Below are positions 18,487 through 27,413 of a stretch of 64,000 nt of DNA, piece after piece. The notes beneath the pieces are model-generated. The model made no database searches. It was given only the letters and a program-made list of their open reading frames with translations, and had not been told where the DNA came from. The first letter of the stretch is position 1, and every line of letters starts with the position of its first letter. The position numbers were made by a program, and so were the translations under genes. The DNA is taken from positions 1 to 64,000 of the forward strand of contig CAJVZH010000002.1 in the NCBI GenBank assembly GCA_913020715.1. The letters run 5' to 3'. Source of the stretch: an uncultured Gammaproteobacteria bacterium. Its GTDB lineage: Bacteria; Pseudomonadota; Gammaproteobacteria; PS1; Pseudothioglobaceae.

Positions 18487-19869
18487 TCAAATCCCAAACT
18501 TTTCTTGCACTTTGGCGGCACCGTTAACAACAGCGGAAACCATGGCGTCAATTTGCTGTTCAGTGATAACAAAGCTTGGTGATACTGCAATGGTGTCGGC
18601 TGAAGGCAGACCTCTGAGTAGTACTTTTTCTTCTCTAATGGCGCTTTGTAGTGTTGGTGCGGCTTTGTCAGCGCGCTCAAAAAACGTCTTGGGCGATTTG
18701 CTTTTGACAATTTGCAGGCCGGCCAACAGTCCGGCACCTCTGACTTCACCAATGATTGGGCAGCCATTTAATTTTTCTTTAAATTGGGCGTGCATATAAG
18801 CGCCCGACTCTTTAGCACGTCCCACAAGGTTTTCTCGCTCAAGTATTTCAATATTTTTCAGTGCGACAGCGCAGCCCGTTGGGTGACCGCTGTAGGTATA
18901 GCCGTGGAAGAAGGCGCCGAGTTCGTCAGCCGTCTCTACCAAAACGTTCCACACTTTGTCGCCAATATAAAGCGCAGACAAAGGGAAATAGCCTGACGTT
19001 AGGCCTTTAGCTGTTGTCATTAGGTCTGGCTTATAATCATAATATTGATGGGCAAACCACTCACCTGTACGGCCATAACCAGTGATTACTTCGTCAGCCA
19101 ATAGCAAAATATCGTATTTATCACAAAGCGTTCGCAAGCCTTGGAAGTAGCCTTTTGGTGGCGTAATGACACCGCCGGCGCCATAAATGGGCTCGGCAAA
19201 GAATGCGGCCACCGTATCTGCACCCGCGCCAATAATGATTGCCTCGATTTCATCAAGCATGCGCTTGGTGAATTGTGTTTCTGTTTCCCATTCTGCGCCA
19301 TCAACGTAAAAATGCGGCTTGGGCGCTCTTAAAACGCCATCAATTGGCAAATCAAAAGCAGTATGAAATGCCGCTATGCCAGTGACACTAGCAGCGGCCA
19401 ATGTGGTGCCGTGATAGGCGTTAACTCTAGCAATGATTTTCTTTTTCTCTGTCTTGCCCCTAAGGTTGTTGTAGTAACGAACGAGCTTGATAGCGGTATC
19501 AATACAGTCAGAGCCCGAAGTGCCGTACTGCACTCTGGCGAAAACACCGCGTGTAAGATCCAGTAGTTTTTCACTAAGCTCGATCTGCGGTGTGTTTGAA
19601 GTGCTTGAAAAGCTATGCGCGTAGCCCATTGAGCTGGCACTGTCCAGCATGGTCTTTCCTAGCTCCTCTCTACCGTAGCCAATATTGACACACCATAGAC
19701 CTGACATGCCGTCGATTAGTTCGCCGTCATTGTGAGTCGTGATAGTCGCACCCTTGCCTTCAAGGCAAATACTCGTACCGTTATCCAGCACATCGCTGAT
19801 TGATGAGGCGGGGTGAAAAATTGATTTTTTATTAATATCAACTAAATTGTCGAATTGTTTATTTGTCAT
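18487..19869 (-). CDS. Class III PLP-dependent aminotransferase (omega-amino acid/diamine type)
   Basis: 460 residues with the class III pattern: GLWCVNIGYGREEL near 55, a glycine/serine cofactor-phosphate site YGTSGSDC, DEVITGYGRTG near 255, and the PLP lysine in TTAKGLTSGY near 283. The length and the last motif match pyruvate-dependent omega-aminotransferases such as beta-alanine or putrescine-pyruvate aminotransferase. Downstream on the same strand is mmsA, which would oxidise malonate-semialdehyde from beta-alanine. Divergent from it is an AstA/D/B operon that lacks a recognisable AstC aminotransferase, so this enzyme could also act on succinylornithine. The beta-alanine role is the better fit by family; neither is proven. 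Confidence 0.82.
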   Translation of the reverse strand: MTNKQFDNLVDINKKSIFHPASSISDVLDNGTSICLEGKGATITTHNDGELIDGMSGLWCVNIGYGREELGKTMLDSASSMGYAHSFSSTSNTPQIELSEKLLDLTRGVFARVQYGTSGSDCIDTAIKLVRYYNNLRGKTEKKKIIARVNAYHGTTLAAASVTGIAAFHTAFDLPIDGVLRAPKPHFYVDGAEWETETQFTKRMLDEIEAIIIGAGADTVAAFFAEPIYGAGGVITPPKGYFQGLRTLCDKYDILLLADEVITGYGRTGEWFAHQYYDYKPDLMTTAKGLTSGYFPLSALYIGDKVWNVLVETADELGAFFHGYTYSGHPTGCAVALKNIEILERENLVGRAKESGAYMHAQFKEKLNGCPIIGEVRGAGLLAGLQIVKSKSPKTFFERADKAAPTLQSAIREEKVLLRGLPSADTIAVSPSFVITEQQIDAMVSAVVNGAAKVQEKFGI

Positions 19870-20052
19870 AACGGTTGGTTGTGCGAATAGGTTAAATCAA
19901 GGAAGCTGCTGATGCATAGATTATAGACGAAATAATAACTCTTAATTATGCCATAAAGAGGTGTAAATACTAATAAAATTCTTTAATTATGTATAATTAT
20001 CAGAATTATATAACTTATATGTAATAATATTAAGAAATAAGTAAAAATCATT
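19870..20052. promoter_or_regulatory. Divergent control region, aminotransferase / M20-ast operon
   Basis: A 183-bp gap, extremely AT-rich over 19920-20050, between two outward-facing starts. It must carry promoters in both directions. I see AT-rich partial dyads around 20000 (ATAATTAT and GAATTATAT) but nothing strong enough to call as an operator. Confidence 0.4.
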
Positions 20053-21303
20053 ATGAGCACAGTATCAGCCAAAATAGCACAATTATTTAGCCAAATAGAC
20101 GAACAGCAAAACGACATGTTGGCCGAGCTCATCAGTTGGTGCGACATTAATACTGGTAGTACAAATTTTGAAGGTCTGAATCGATTGTCTGAAGTCTTAC
20201 TTGTTAAGTTGTCGGAGTTTGGTGAGGCGGAGTTTGTTGAATTGCCAGATCGTGTCGTTGTCAACGATCGGGGCGAAGAGGTGCCCTTTCCATCACCGCC
20301 TATTATTAGACTTAGCAGGGAGCAAGAGAATAAGCCATCGGTACTGTTGGTGGGCCATTACGATACGGTTTACGATAAAGATCATAGTTTTCAGGTTTGT
20401 ACAGAACTTGGCAACGGACTGATAAATGGTCCGGGAATTGCTGATTTAAAAGGTGGGCTGTCGGTCATGTTTAAGGCACTTGAGTGCCTTCGAAATAACG
20501 GTTTAATGGATGAGATTGGTATCGAAATACTGCTCAACCCTGATGAGGAGATCGGCTCACCATGTTCCGGCGCCTATTTGGTTGAGCGCGCAAAATATCA
20601 CGATGTTGGTCTTATTTTCGAACCCTCTCTACCCGATGGAACTCTTGTGGGCGAGCGCAAAGGCTCGGGAAATTTCACCGTGCGTGTGGACGGAAAATCT
20701 GCCCACGCTGGGCGTGATATTGAATCTGGTCGAAACGCCCTTGTTCACTTAATAACATTGTTTAATGAGATAAATGCATTGCATGGACAGAAAGATGGCC
20801 TAACTGTTAATATTGCTAACATTCAAAGCGGCGGCGCCCTTAATGTGGTTCCTGATTTGGCTGTGGGTCGTTTCAACTGCCGCATTGAGAGTAATGGCGA
20901 TATTGATTGGCTAGAAGAGCAGCTCTCATCATTGGTTGCCGATCATAATTCTGCTGAGGGTTATCAAGTGGCGTTATTTGGTGGTATCACAAGAAGACCA
21001 AAGCCACTGACTAGAGCTAATCAAAATTTACAAAACTTTATCACCGAAACAGGTGATTTGCTGGGGATAGAAGTTGCTTACCGAGCAACGGGTGGTGTTT
21101 GTGATGGCAACAACTTGTCGCAGAGCGGCCTTCCGAACGTGGATACGCTGGGTGTTCGTGGTGGCGATATTCACAGTGTTAACGAATATATGGTGATTGA
21201 TAGTTTGGCTGAGCGTACTAAATTTGTCGCATTGATATTAATGCGTATGGCAAAGGGTGAATTCGATTTTATTCGCGATAGCGAAAAATTAAAAAAGGCT
21301 TAA
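20053..21303 (+). CDS. M20-family metallohydrolase, carboxypeptidase G2-like
   Basis: 416 residues with the two-zinc M20 ligands in order: LVGHYDTVY near 98, GIADLKGG near 130, NPDEEIGSP near 165, FEPSLPDG near 192, and GDIHSVNEYM near 377. The dimerisation lid contains GKSAHAGRD near 218. Closest in style to glutamate carboxypeptidase (CPG2), which releases C-terminal glutamate from N-acyl compounds. It heads an operon with astA, astD and astB, five bases before astA. No AstE (succinylglutamate desuccinylase) is present, so this enzyme may hydrolyse N-succinylglutamate to succinate and glutamate as its replacement. That role is inference from context and substrate resemblance. Confidence 0.83.
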   Translation: MSTVSAKIAQLFSQIDEQQNDMLAELISWCDINTGSTNFEGLNRLSEVLLVKLSEFGEAEFVELPDRVVVNDRGEEVPFPSPPIIRLSREQENKPSVLLVGHYDTVYDKDHSFQVCTELGNGLINGPGIADLKGGLSVMFKALECLRNNGLMDEIGIEILLNPDEEIGSPCSGAYLVERAKYHDVGLIFEPSLPDGTLVGERKGSGNFTVRVDGKSAHAGRDIESGRNALVHLITLFNEINALHGQKDGLTVNIANIQSGGALNVVPDLAVGRFNCRIESNGDIDWLEEQLSSLVADHNSAEGYQVALFGGITRRPKPLTRANQNLQNFITETGDLLGIEVAYRATGGVCDGNNLSQSGLPNVDTLGVRGGDIHSVNEYMVIDSLAERTKFVALILMRMAKGEFDFIRDSEKLKKA

Positions 21304-21308
21304 AGAAG

Positions 21309-22337
21309 ATGCAAATTGTTAGACCTATTAAAACCAAAGACCTGGACAAATTGTTTGGGTTGGCTTCCAAAACAGGCGGTGGTATGACCTCCATGCCAGC
21401 AGATTACAAGTTATTAGAAAAGCGTATCAAAACAAGTGTTGAATCTTGCACCGACAATTTAAATGGTGAAGGCACTAAGACATTGTTTATGGTGTTAGAA
21501 GATATTGAGAGCGGTGATTTAGTTGGTACAACCGCAATTTACACCAACATTGGAAGGGATCACCCTTTCTATTCTTACAAAGTGATGCGAGTGACTCAAC
21601 GCTGCCCTGAGCTTAATAAGACCAAAGAAACTAGACTGCTAACCCTGACTAACGATTACACAGGAACCACAGAAATTGGCTCTTTGTATTTATTGCCTGA
21701 GTACCGCTTTGGTGGTAATGGTTCATTGCTATCTCGCTCTCGTTACATGGTCATGCACAATCATCCCGATAGATTTGATGAGAAAATTATTGCCGAGATG
21801 AGAGGTTATCGAGATGAAAATGATCGCTCCCCTGTTTGGGATCATTTGGGCGTGCATTTTTTTGGCATGGCCTTTGATGAAGCGGATGTCATGTCATCAG
21901 GTATTGACGACAACAGCTTTATTGGAGACTTGATGCCCAAGTATCCTATTTATATCGACCTATTGCATCCGGAAGCGAGAGAGGCGATTGGTAAATTATT
22001 TGAAGCAACCACACCAGCATTACGCATGCTTGAAAAAGAGGGCTTTCACTATAATGACTACGTTGATATTTTTGATGGCGGACCAACGGTTGAAGTTTAC
22101 AGAGAGAGTATTGCCACAATTAAAAACACCAAATCATTAACGATTTCTGCTTTTCAAGATTTACCTGAAACAAAAAATAAAATGCTGGTCTCAACAACCT
22201 CGTTGATTGATTTTAAAGCGTGCTTGGCGGATGTGCATATTAAGGGTGATAGTGTCATTATTACTGAGTCTTTAGCAAATATTTTGGGTGTAAATATTGG
22301 CGACCAATTATCAATAGCGCCGGGTCGAGTGGAGTAA
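21309..22337 (+). CDS. astA: Arginine N-succinyltransferase
   Basis: 342 residues, matching the usual 340-345 of AstA. Characteristic stretches include IRP-like MQIVRPIKTKDLDKL at the start, ASKTGGGMTSMPAD near 20, GTTEIGSLYLLPEYR near 120, and GRDHPFYSYK. The enzyme joins succinyl-CoA to the alpha-amino group of arginine, the first step of the arginine succinyltransferase pathway, in the cytoplasm. It lies between an M20 hydrolase (five bases upstream) and astD (two bases downstream), clearly one transcript. Confidence is high because both length and motif order agree and the partners AstD and AstB follow. Confidence 0.95.
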   Translation: MQIVRPIKTKDLDKLFGLASKTGGGMTSMPADYKLLEKRIKTSVESCTDNLNGEGTKTLFMVLEDIESGDLVGTTAIYTNIGRDHPFYSYKVMRVTQRCPELNKTKETRLLTLTNDYTGTTEIGSLYLLPEYRFGGNGSLLSRSRYMVMHNHPDRFDEKIIAEMRGYRDENDRSPVWDHLGVHFFGMAFDEADVMSSGIDDNSFIGDLMPKYPIYIDLLHPEAREAIGKLFEATTPALRMLEKEGFHYNDYVDIFDGGPTVEVYRESIATIKNTKSLTISAFQDLPETKNKMLVSTTSLIDFKACLADVHIKGDSVIITESLANILGVNIGDQLSIAPGRVE

Positions 22338-22339
22338 GA

Positions 22340-23821
22340 GTGGCCATGATTAATAATGCATGTTATATAAATGGTCAGTGGATTCTGGGCAGAGGCAAAG
22401 AGTTTGTATCTATCAATCCCACTGATTCTTCGGTCGAATGGCAAGGGCGCGCAGCCGATCCTGATCAAGTGATTGAAGCTGCAAAAGCGGCCAGAGAGGC
22501 GCTCGATGCTTGGATGGATTTGGGTTATGAAAAAAGAGCTAAAATCATCCGTCAATACGCTGAATTACTTAAAGAAAACACCCGCGAATTGGCAGAAATG
22601 ATTAGCCGTGAAATGGGCAAACCATTATGGGATAGCCTCACTGAGGTTGGTGCGATGGTCGGTAAAATTGCATTGAGTGAAAAAGCTTATCAGCAACGCA
22701 CTGGCTTTCAATTAAACGAATCGGAAGCATTCAACAGTGTTTTGCGTCACAAAGCACACGGCGTTGTTGCGGTTTATGGTCCTTATAATTTTCCTGGGCA
22801 CTTACCTAATGGTCATATTGTGCCAGCACTATTAGCGGGCAATACAATACTATTCAAGCCAAGTGAAATCACCCCAAAAATCGGTGAAATGATGATGAAT
22901 TTATGGGAAAAAGCCGGCTTACCAATGGGCGTTCTTAATTTATTACAAGGCGAAAAAGAAGTGGGTGTCGCGCTTGCAAGCGCTGATATTGACGGGCTTT
23001 TCTTTACGGGGTCATCACAGGTTGGAAAGACTCTTCACAGGCATTTTTCTGGGCGACCAGAAATTAATTTGGCACTAGAGATGGGCGGCAATAACCCTCT
23101 TATTGTTTCAGGTGTGACTGATCTAGAAGCCGCTTGTTATCATATTATTCAATCTGCCTTTATTACTTCAGGGCAGCGCTGTACGTGTGCAAGACGCCTT
23201 ATTTTGCCTGATGGCGATGAAAAATCGGACGCACTATTGGCAAAGCTTGTGGAAATGACAAAAGAACTTAGAGTTGGCTTATGGAGTGATGAGCAAGAGC
23301 CGTATATGGGTCCAGTGGTCAGCAGTGATGTTGCAAATCATTATCTGTCAGCAGTGAATAAATTGGTTAAGCGAGGCGCAGAGCCACTTTTAATGCCGAT
23401 ACAACTTAGAAATATTGACACCCTAGTTACGCCGGCAATTATTGATGTGACCAATGTCAGTGATATTGAGGACGAGGAGGTCTTTGCACCACTTTTGCAA
23501 GTTTATCGAGTGAAAGATTTCGACGCCGCTATCGCTACGGCTAATAATACAAAATACGGTTTATCCGCGGGAGTAATTTCAGATGATAGAGCGCTCTATG
23601 AGCGTTATTTAAGTCGCTCTCGTGCAGGCATTATTAATTTTAACAGGCAAACGACTGGCGCCAGCGGCTCAGCGCCATTTGGCGGTATTGGTGCAAGTGG
23701 AAATCATCGTCCAAGTGCGTTTTATGCGCCCGATTATTGCGCTTACCCAATCGCTTCTGTGGAGTCTGACGAGGTGGTTATGCCGAAACAATTGCCACAA
23801 GGGTTTTCAAAGGATAATTAA
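22340..23821 (+). CDS. astD: N-succinylglutamate 5-semialdehyde dehydrogenase
   Basis: 493 residues, aldehyde-dehydrogenase fold: AVYGPYNFPGHLPNGH near 145, the nucleotide-binding LFFTGSSQVG near 218, the glutamate in ALEMGGNNPL near 253, and the catalytic cysteine in SGQRCTCARR near 287. The doublet PYNFPGHLPNGHI and GNNPL are typical of AstD rather than of general ALDHs. It oxidises succinylglutamate semialdehyde to succinylglutamate. GTG at 22340 follows a GGAG site at good distance; an ATG six bases later is a possible alternative. It is tightly packed between astA and astB. Confidence 0.94.
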   Translation: MAMINNACYINGQWILGRGKEFVSINPTDSSVEWQGRAADPDQVIEAAKAAREALDAWMDLGYEKRAKIIRQYAELLKENTRELAEMISREMGKPLWDSLTEVGAMVGKIALSEKAYQQRTGFQLNESEAFNSVLRHKAHGVVAVYGPYNFPGHLPNGHIVPALLAGNTILFKPSEITPKIGEMMMNLWEKAGLPMGVLNLLQGEKEVGVALASADIDGLFFTGSSQVGKTLHRHFSGRPEINLALEMGGNNPLIVSGVTDLEAACYHIIQSAFITSGQRCTCARRLILPDGDEKSDALLAKLVEMTKELRVGLWSDEQEPYMGPVVSSDVANHYLSAVNKLVKRGAEPLLMPIQLRNIDTLVTPAIIDVTNVSDIEDEEVFAPLLQVYRVKDFDAAIATANNTKYGLSAGVISDDRALYERYLSRSRAGIINFNRQTTGASGSAPFGGIGASGNHRPSAFYAPDYCAYPIASVESDEVVMPKQLPQGFSKDN

Positions 23822-23824
23822 CCG

Positions 23825-25183
23825 ATGAGTTATATTGAATACAATTTTGATGGCCTAGTCGGTCTTTCTCATCACTACGGCGGGCACAGTTTTGGTAATA
23901 TGGCCTCTAGTTCTAATAAGGCCGCTGTGTCCAATCCAAAACAAGCCGCTTTGCAGGGGCTGAAAAAAGCCAAAACATTGGCAGAAATGGGCTTGCAAAC
24001 TGGCGGTTGGGGTCAGGCAATTCTTCCCCCGCAAGAGCGACCATTTTTGCCTGCTTTAAGGCAGCTGGGCTTTTCAGGCTCGAATGCTGAAGTCATTAGA
24101 AACTCGTCAAAAGCGCATCCTCAAATTTTCGCCAAAACTTGCTCTGCCGCAAGTATGTGGACAGCTAATGCAGCAACAATTTCACCGTCGCTAGATACGC
24201 AGGATAATAAAGTTCATTTCACTCCCGCCAACTTGGTGGCCATGTATCACCGTAGCCTTGAACATGAAACCACGGGCAATGTCCTACAAGCCATTTTTTC
24301 GGATTCACGTTATTTTTCACACCATAAAGCACTGCCTCAAAACACGATTTACGGTGACGAAGGTGCTGCCAACCATACGCGCTTTTATGACACACATTCT
24401 GGACCTGGTGTTGAGTTTTTTGTTTATGGAGCCGAGTCTTTTACTGATTCACCGAATGCGGTGAAGCCAAGCAATTACCCGGCTAGACAGAAACTTGAGG
24501 CATCGTCTATTATTGCCAGAAATCACCAATTAAGCACTTCCAATACTATCTTTGCACAACAACACCCCGACGCTATTGATGCTGGTGTGTTTCACAACGA
24601 CGTGATTGCCGTCGGACATGGTAACTTTATGATGTGCCACGAGATGGCATTTTGGAATAAAGAGGCGACTTATAGCGAGCTCAAGTCAGCTTTTTCCACT
24701 GATTTTTATATTCATGAGGTGAGTAATGAGGATTTGCCTATCGAGGACGTGGTTTCTAGTTATTTGTTCAACTCGCAGCTTATTGGAGGTGCTGACAATG
24801 GTATGCATATTGTTGCACCGCAAGAGTGTGCAGACAGTGCTAGAGTAAGGTCGGTTATTGATAAGATCATTGGGGGCGACAACCCTGTGAGAGGCGTGCA
24901 TTTTTTCGATGTCAAGCAAAGCATGAGAAACGGTGGCGGGCCTGCGTGTTTGCGCTTAAGGGTTTTACTATCCCAGCAAGAGGTTGACGCCATATCAGCA
25001 CGGGTTGTGCTGGACGACACGCTGTATGCGGATTTAAGTGCTTGGATCGAGGCGCATTATCGTGACCAATTAACTGTCAACGATTTGGCGGACCCAGAGT
25101 TTTACGAAGAAGGCTGCAGAGCGCTTGATGAGCTGACAAAAATCATGCGACTCGGTTCAGTTTACGATTTCCAGAAGGTTTAG
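23825..25183 (+). CDS. astB: N-succinylarginine dihydrolase
   Basis: 452 residues, typical for AstB (about 445). The N-terminus carries EYNFDGLVGLSHHYGGHSFGN-like sequence (split here as YNFDGLVGLSHHYGG and HSFGNMAS), with SAASMWTANAAT near 105, FHNDVIAVGHGN near 255, and MRNGGGPACLRLRV near 362 whose cysteine is the nucleophile in this guanidino-hydrolase fold. It converts succinylarginine to succinylornithine, two NH3 and CO2. The gene is last in the M20-astA-astD-astB run, four bases after astD, and ends twelve bases before the convergent DAHP synthase gene. No astC or astE follows. Confidence 0.95.
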   Translation: MSYIEYNFDGLVGLSHHYGGHSFGNMASSSNKAAVSNPKQAALQGLKKAKTLAEMGLQTGGWGQAILPPQERPFLPALRQLGFSGSNAEVIRNSSKAHPQIFAKTCSAASMWTANAATISPSLDTQDNKVHFTPANLVAMYHRSLEHETTGNVLQAIFSDSRYFSHHKALPQNTIYGDEGAANHTRFYDTHSGPGVEFFVYGAESFTDSPNAVKPSNYPARQKLEASSIIARNHQLSTSNTIFAQQHPDAIDAGVFHNDVIAVGHGNFMMCHEMAFWNKEATYSELKSAFSTDFYIHEVSNEDLPIEDVVSSYLFNSQLIGGADNGMHIVAPQECADSARVRSVIDKIIGGDNPVRGVHFFDVKQSMRNGGGPACLRLRVLLSQQEVDAISARVVLDDTLYADLSAWIEAHYRDQLTVNDLADPEFYEEGCRALDELTKIMRLGSVYDFQKV

Positions 25184-25194
25184 CGAATAGCTGT

Positions 25195-26244
25195 TTAGTT
25201 GCTTGAGATTTGTTCTCTTAAGCCCCTGAGTACACTTTCAGTTTCCTTCCAGTCAATACAGCCATCAGTGACAGATACGCCGTATTGCATCTGGCTTAAA
25301 TCACTTGGGATGGATTGGTTGCCAGCAAACAGGTTACTCTCAATCATAATGCCGAACAGTGACGTGTTGCCATCAACAATTTGCTGACCAATAGCGCTCA
25401 CCACTTGCCCTTGAAGGCGGTAGTCTTTATTGGAGTTGCCATGTGAGCAATCCACCATAACTCTTTCAGGTAAGTTGTTTTCCCTCAGCAGTGACTCGCA
25501 ATGCGCGACATCCTCTGCGGAGTAGTTTGGCATTTTTCCGCCTCTTAAGATAACGTGTGAGGCTTTATTTCCCTTGGCTTTAAAGGTTGAAATTTGCCCT
25601 TGGTCGTTAATTCCCAAAAAGCTTTGCGGTGCAGAGCACGCCTGAATGGCGTTGATAGCCATGTCAAGATTACCGTCCGTACCATTTTTAAAACCGACAG
25701 CCATCGACAAGCCGCTAGACATTTCTCTGTGTGTTTGAGATTCTGTTGTTCTTGCGCCAATAGCACACCAAGAAACCAAGTCGGCCAAATATTGCGGGGT
25801 AATAGGGTTGAGCGCTTCAGTCGCCGCCGGCACACCTAGCTCAGCGAGCCAAGTTAAAAACTCTCTGCTCTGATATAGTCCTTTGTCCACATCAAGCGAG
25901 TTATCCATATCCGGATCACTGATTAAGCCTTTCCAGCCAATCGTTGTTCTTGGCTTTTCGAAGTAAACGCGCATGACTAAATAAAGAGTGTCTTGCACTT
26001 CTTCTTGCAACGTTTGTATTTTTTTTGCGTACACTTTTGCAGCATCAAGGTCATGAATCGAACAAGGCCCAACGATAACCATCAGTCGCTTATCTTCTCC
26101 CGAGAGTATGTTGTTAACTGTGGAGCGACTTGCAAGGACATTTTCTCGAGCTTGATCACTCAGTGGGAGTTGCTCACTTAAGGTAATTGGTGAGGTTATA
26201 ACTACCTCGCTTTCAATGTTGGTATTGTGGATTCGATTGCCCAT
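25195..26244 (-). CDS. 3-deoxy-7-phosphoheptulonate (DAHP) synthase, class I
   Basis: 349 residues, the size of the AroF/AroG/AroH family. Conserved stretches: VIVGPCSIHD (here VGPCSIHDLDAAK near 57), MRVYFEKPRTTIGWKGLI near 92, GARTTESQTHRE near 165, HVILRGG and MVDCSHGNS near 265. It condenses phosphoenolpyruvate and erythrose 4-phosphate to begin aromatic amino-acid synthesis. Which feedback type (Phe, Tyr or Trp) cannot be decided from sequence by eye, so no letter is given. It stands alone, convergent with astB, and unrelated to the surrounding catabolic genes. Confidence 0.93.
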   Translation of the reverse strand: MGNRIHNTNIESEVVITSPITLSEQLPLSDQARENVLASRSTVNNILSGEDKRLMVIVGPCSIHDLDAAKVYAKKIQTLQEEVQDTLYLVMRVYFEKPRTTIGWKGLISDPDMDNSLDVDKGLYQSREFLTWLAELGVPAATEALNPITPQYLADLVSWCAIGARTTESQTHREMSSGLSMAVGFKNGTDGNLDMAINAIQACSAPQSFLGINDQGQISTFKAKGNKASHVILRGGKMPNYSAEDVAHCESLLRENNLPERVMVDCSHGNSNKDYRLQGQVVSAIGQQIVDGNTSLFGIMIESNLFAGNQSIPSDLSQMQYGVSVTDGCIDWKETESVLRGLREQISSN

Positions 26245-26480
26245 AGGTTTTTTAAATTATTGACTTTTAATTAAAGCATCATATTTTAAACGGAAAGCTA
26301 AGTTGTCAGGCGAGTTAACGAAGCCTATGAGAGCGCTGTTTTTATTAAGGGGTTTGAGTGTTTATATATAATGCATGTAACTCATCACTGATCACGAGAG
26401 ATTTGATTTCCTAAAAATGTTTTACACATTGCGCCAACCAAAGGTGATGCGATTGCCCAGCTGTTACAAAAACCAGTTTG

Positions 26481-27371
26481 ATGACTGACCATACGTCGCA
26501 CTCATCTGCAAACCGTCTAGGCATTGTTTTAATGATTGCTAGTATGGCATGTTTTACTCTGGCTGATTTGTACCTTAAACTGGCTTCAGAGTTTGTTACT
26601 ACCGGCCAAATTACCCTAGCTTTAGGAGTGGGCGGAACCTTTATGTTTTGGGTGTTGCTTAAACGCAAAGGTGAGACTGTCTTCAGCTCGGTTTTCTATG
26701 AGGCCCCTGTGATACTTCGTACATCGGGTGAATTGGTGGCCACTTTATTTATCATATTGGCATTGACCTATGCCAGCTTTACCGCTGTGGCGGTTATTTT
26801 GCAAACATTGCCATTGTTATTAACCTTATGCTCATTTTTGTTCCTAAAAGAGCGTGTGGGCATTCATCGCCTATCCGCTATATTGTTGGGCTTTGGCGGC
26901 GTGTTGTTGATTATCCGCCCTGGCACTGACGGTTTTGATGCGTATTCTTTGCTGGCCATATTGGCAGTCGTTGGTATGACTATGCGTGATTTTGGTTCGC
27001 GTTTGGTGGGTAATCATATCTCTAGTGAGCGACTCGCTATTTTTGGAACTTTAGGGCAAATAATTCTCGGCATTGGCTTGATGGCTTTTGAGGAAGAACA
27101 TTCGATACCATCACTGGAGGTCGCACTGTATTTGGTGGGTATGGTTGTATTTGCCAGTGTGGCGATTTTGCTGGTCACCAAAGCGATGCGAACGGGAGAA
27201 ATATCTGCTGTTAGTCCTTTTCGATACTCGCGTTTATTCTTTGGCTTGTTGATTGGCGCCTTTGTTTTGGGTGAGACTGTCGATCAAATGATGATTATCG
27301 GCTCAGCAATCATTATTTTTTCAGGCTTGTATATATGGTTACGTGAGCGAAAAATAACTCAAAATAGTTAA
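26481..27371 (+). CDS. EamA/DMT-family membrane transporter
   Basis: About 296 residues, ten hydrophobic segments, two EamA repeats. ATG at 26481 is preferred to the in-frame TTG three bases earlier. Notable sequence: SMACFTLADLYLKLA in the first helix, LTYASFTAVAVILQTLPLL, and FRYSRLFFGLLIGAFVLGE in the last repeat. It is less similar to the two EamA proteins at the start of the window than those are to each other. A drug/metabolite-type exporter of the inner membrane; substrate unknown. The gene is isolated between DAHP synthase and a secreted coiled-coil protein. Confidence 0.82.
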   Translation: MTDHTSHSSANRLGIVLMIASMACFTLADLYLKLASEFVTTGQITLALGVGGTFMFWVLLKRKGETVFSSVFYEAPVILRTSGELVATLFIILALTYASFTAVAVILQTLPLLLTLCSFLFLKERVGIHRLSAILLGFGGVLLIIRPGTDGFDAYSLLAILAVVGMTMRDFGSRLVGNHISSERLAIFGTLGQIILGIGLMAFEEEHSIPSLEVALYLVGMVVFASVAILLVTKAMRTGEISAVSPFRYSRLFFGLLIGAFVLGETVDQMMIIGSAIIIFSGLYIWLRERKITQNS

Positions 27372-27413
27372 ACCAGATTTGGCAGTGGCTCATAAACACC
27401 TCTGTTGCTATTG

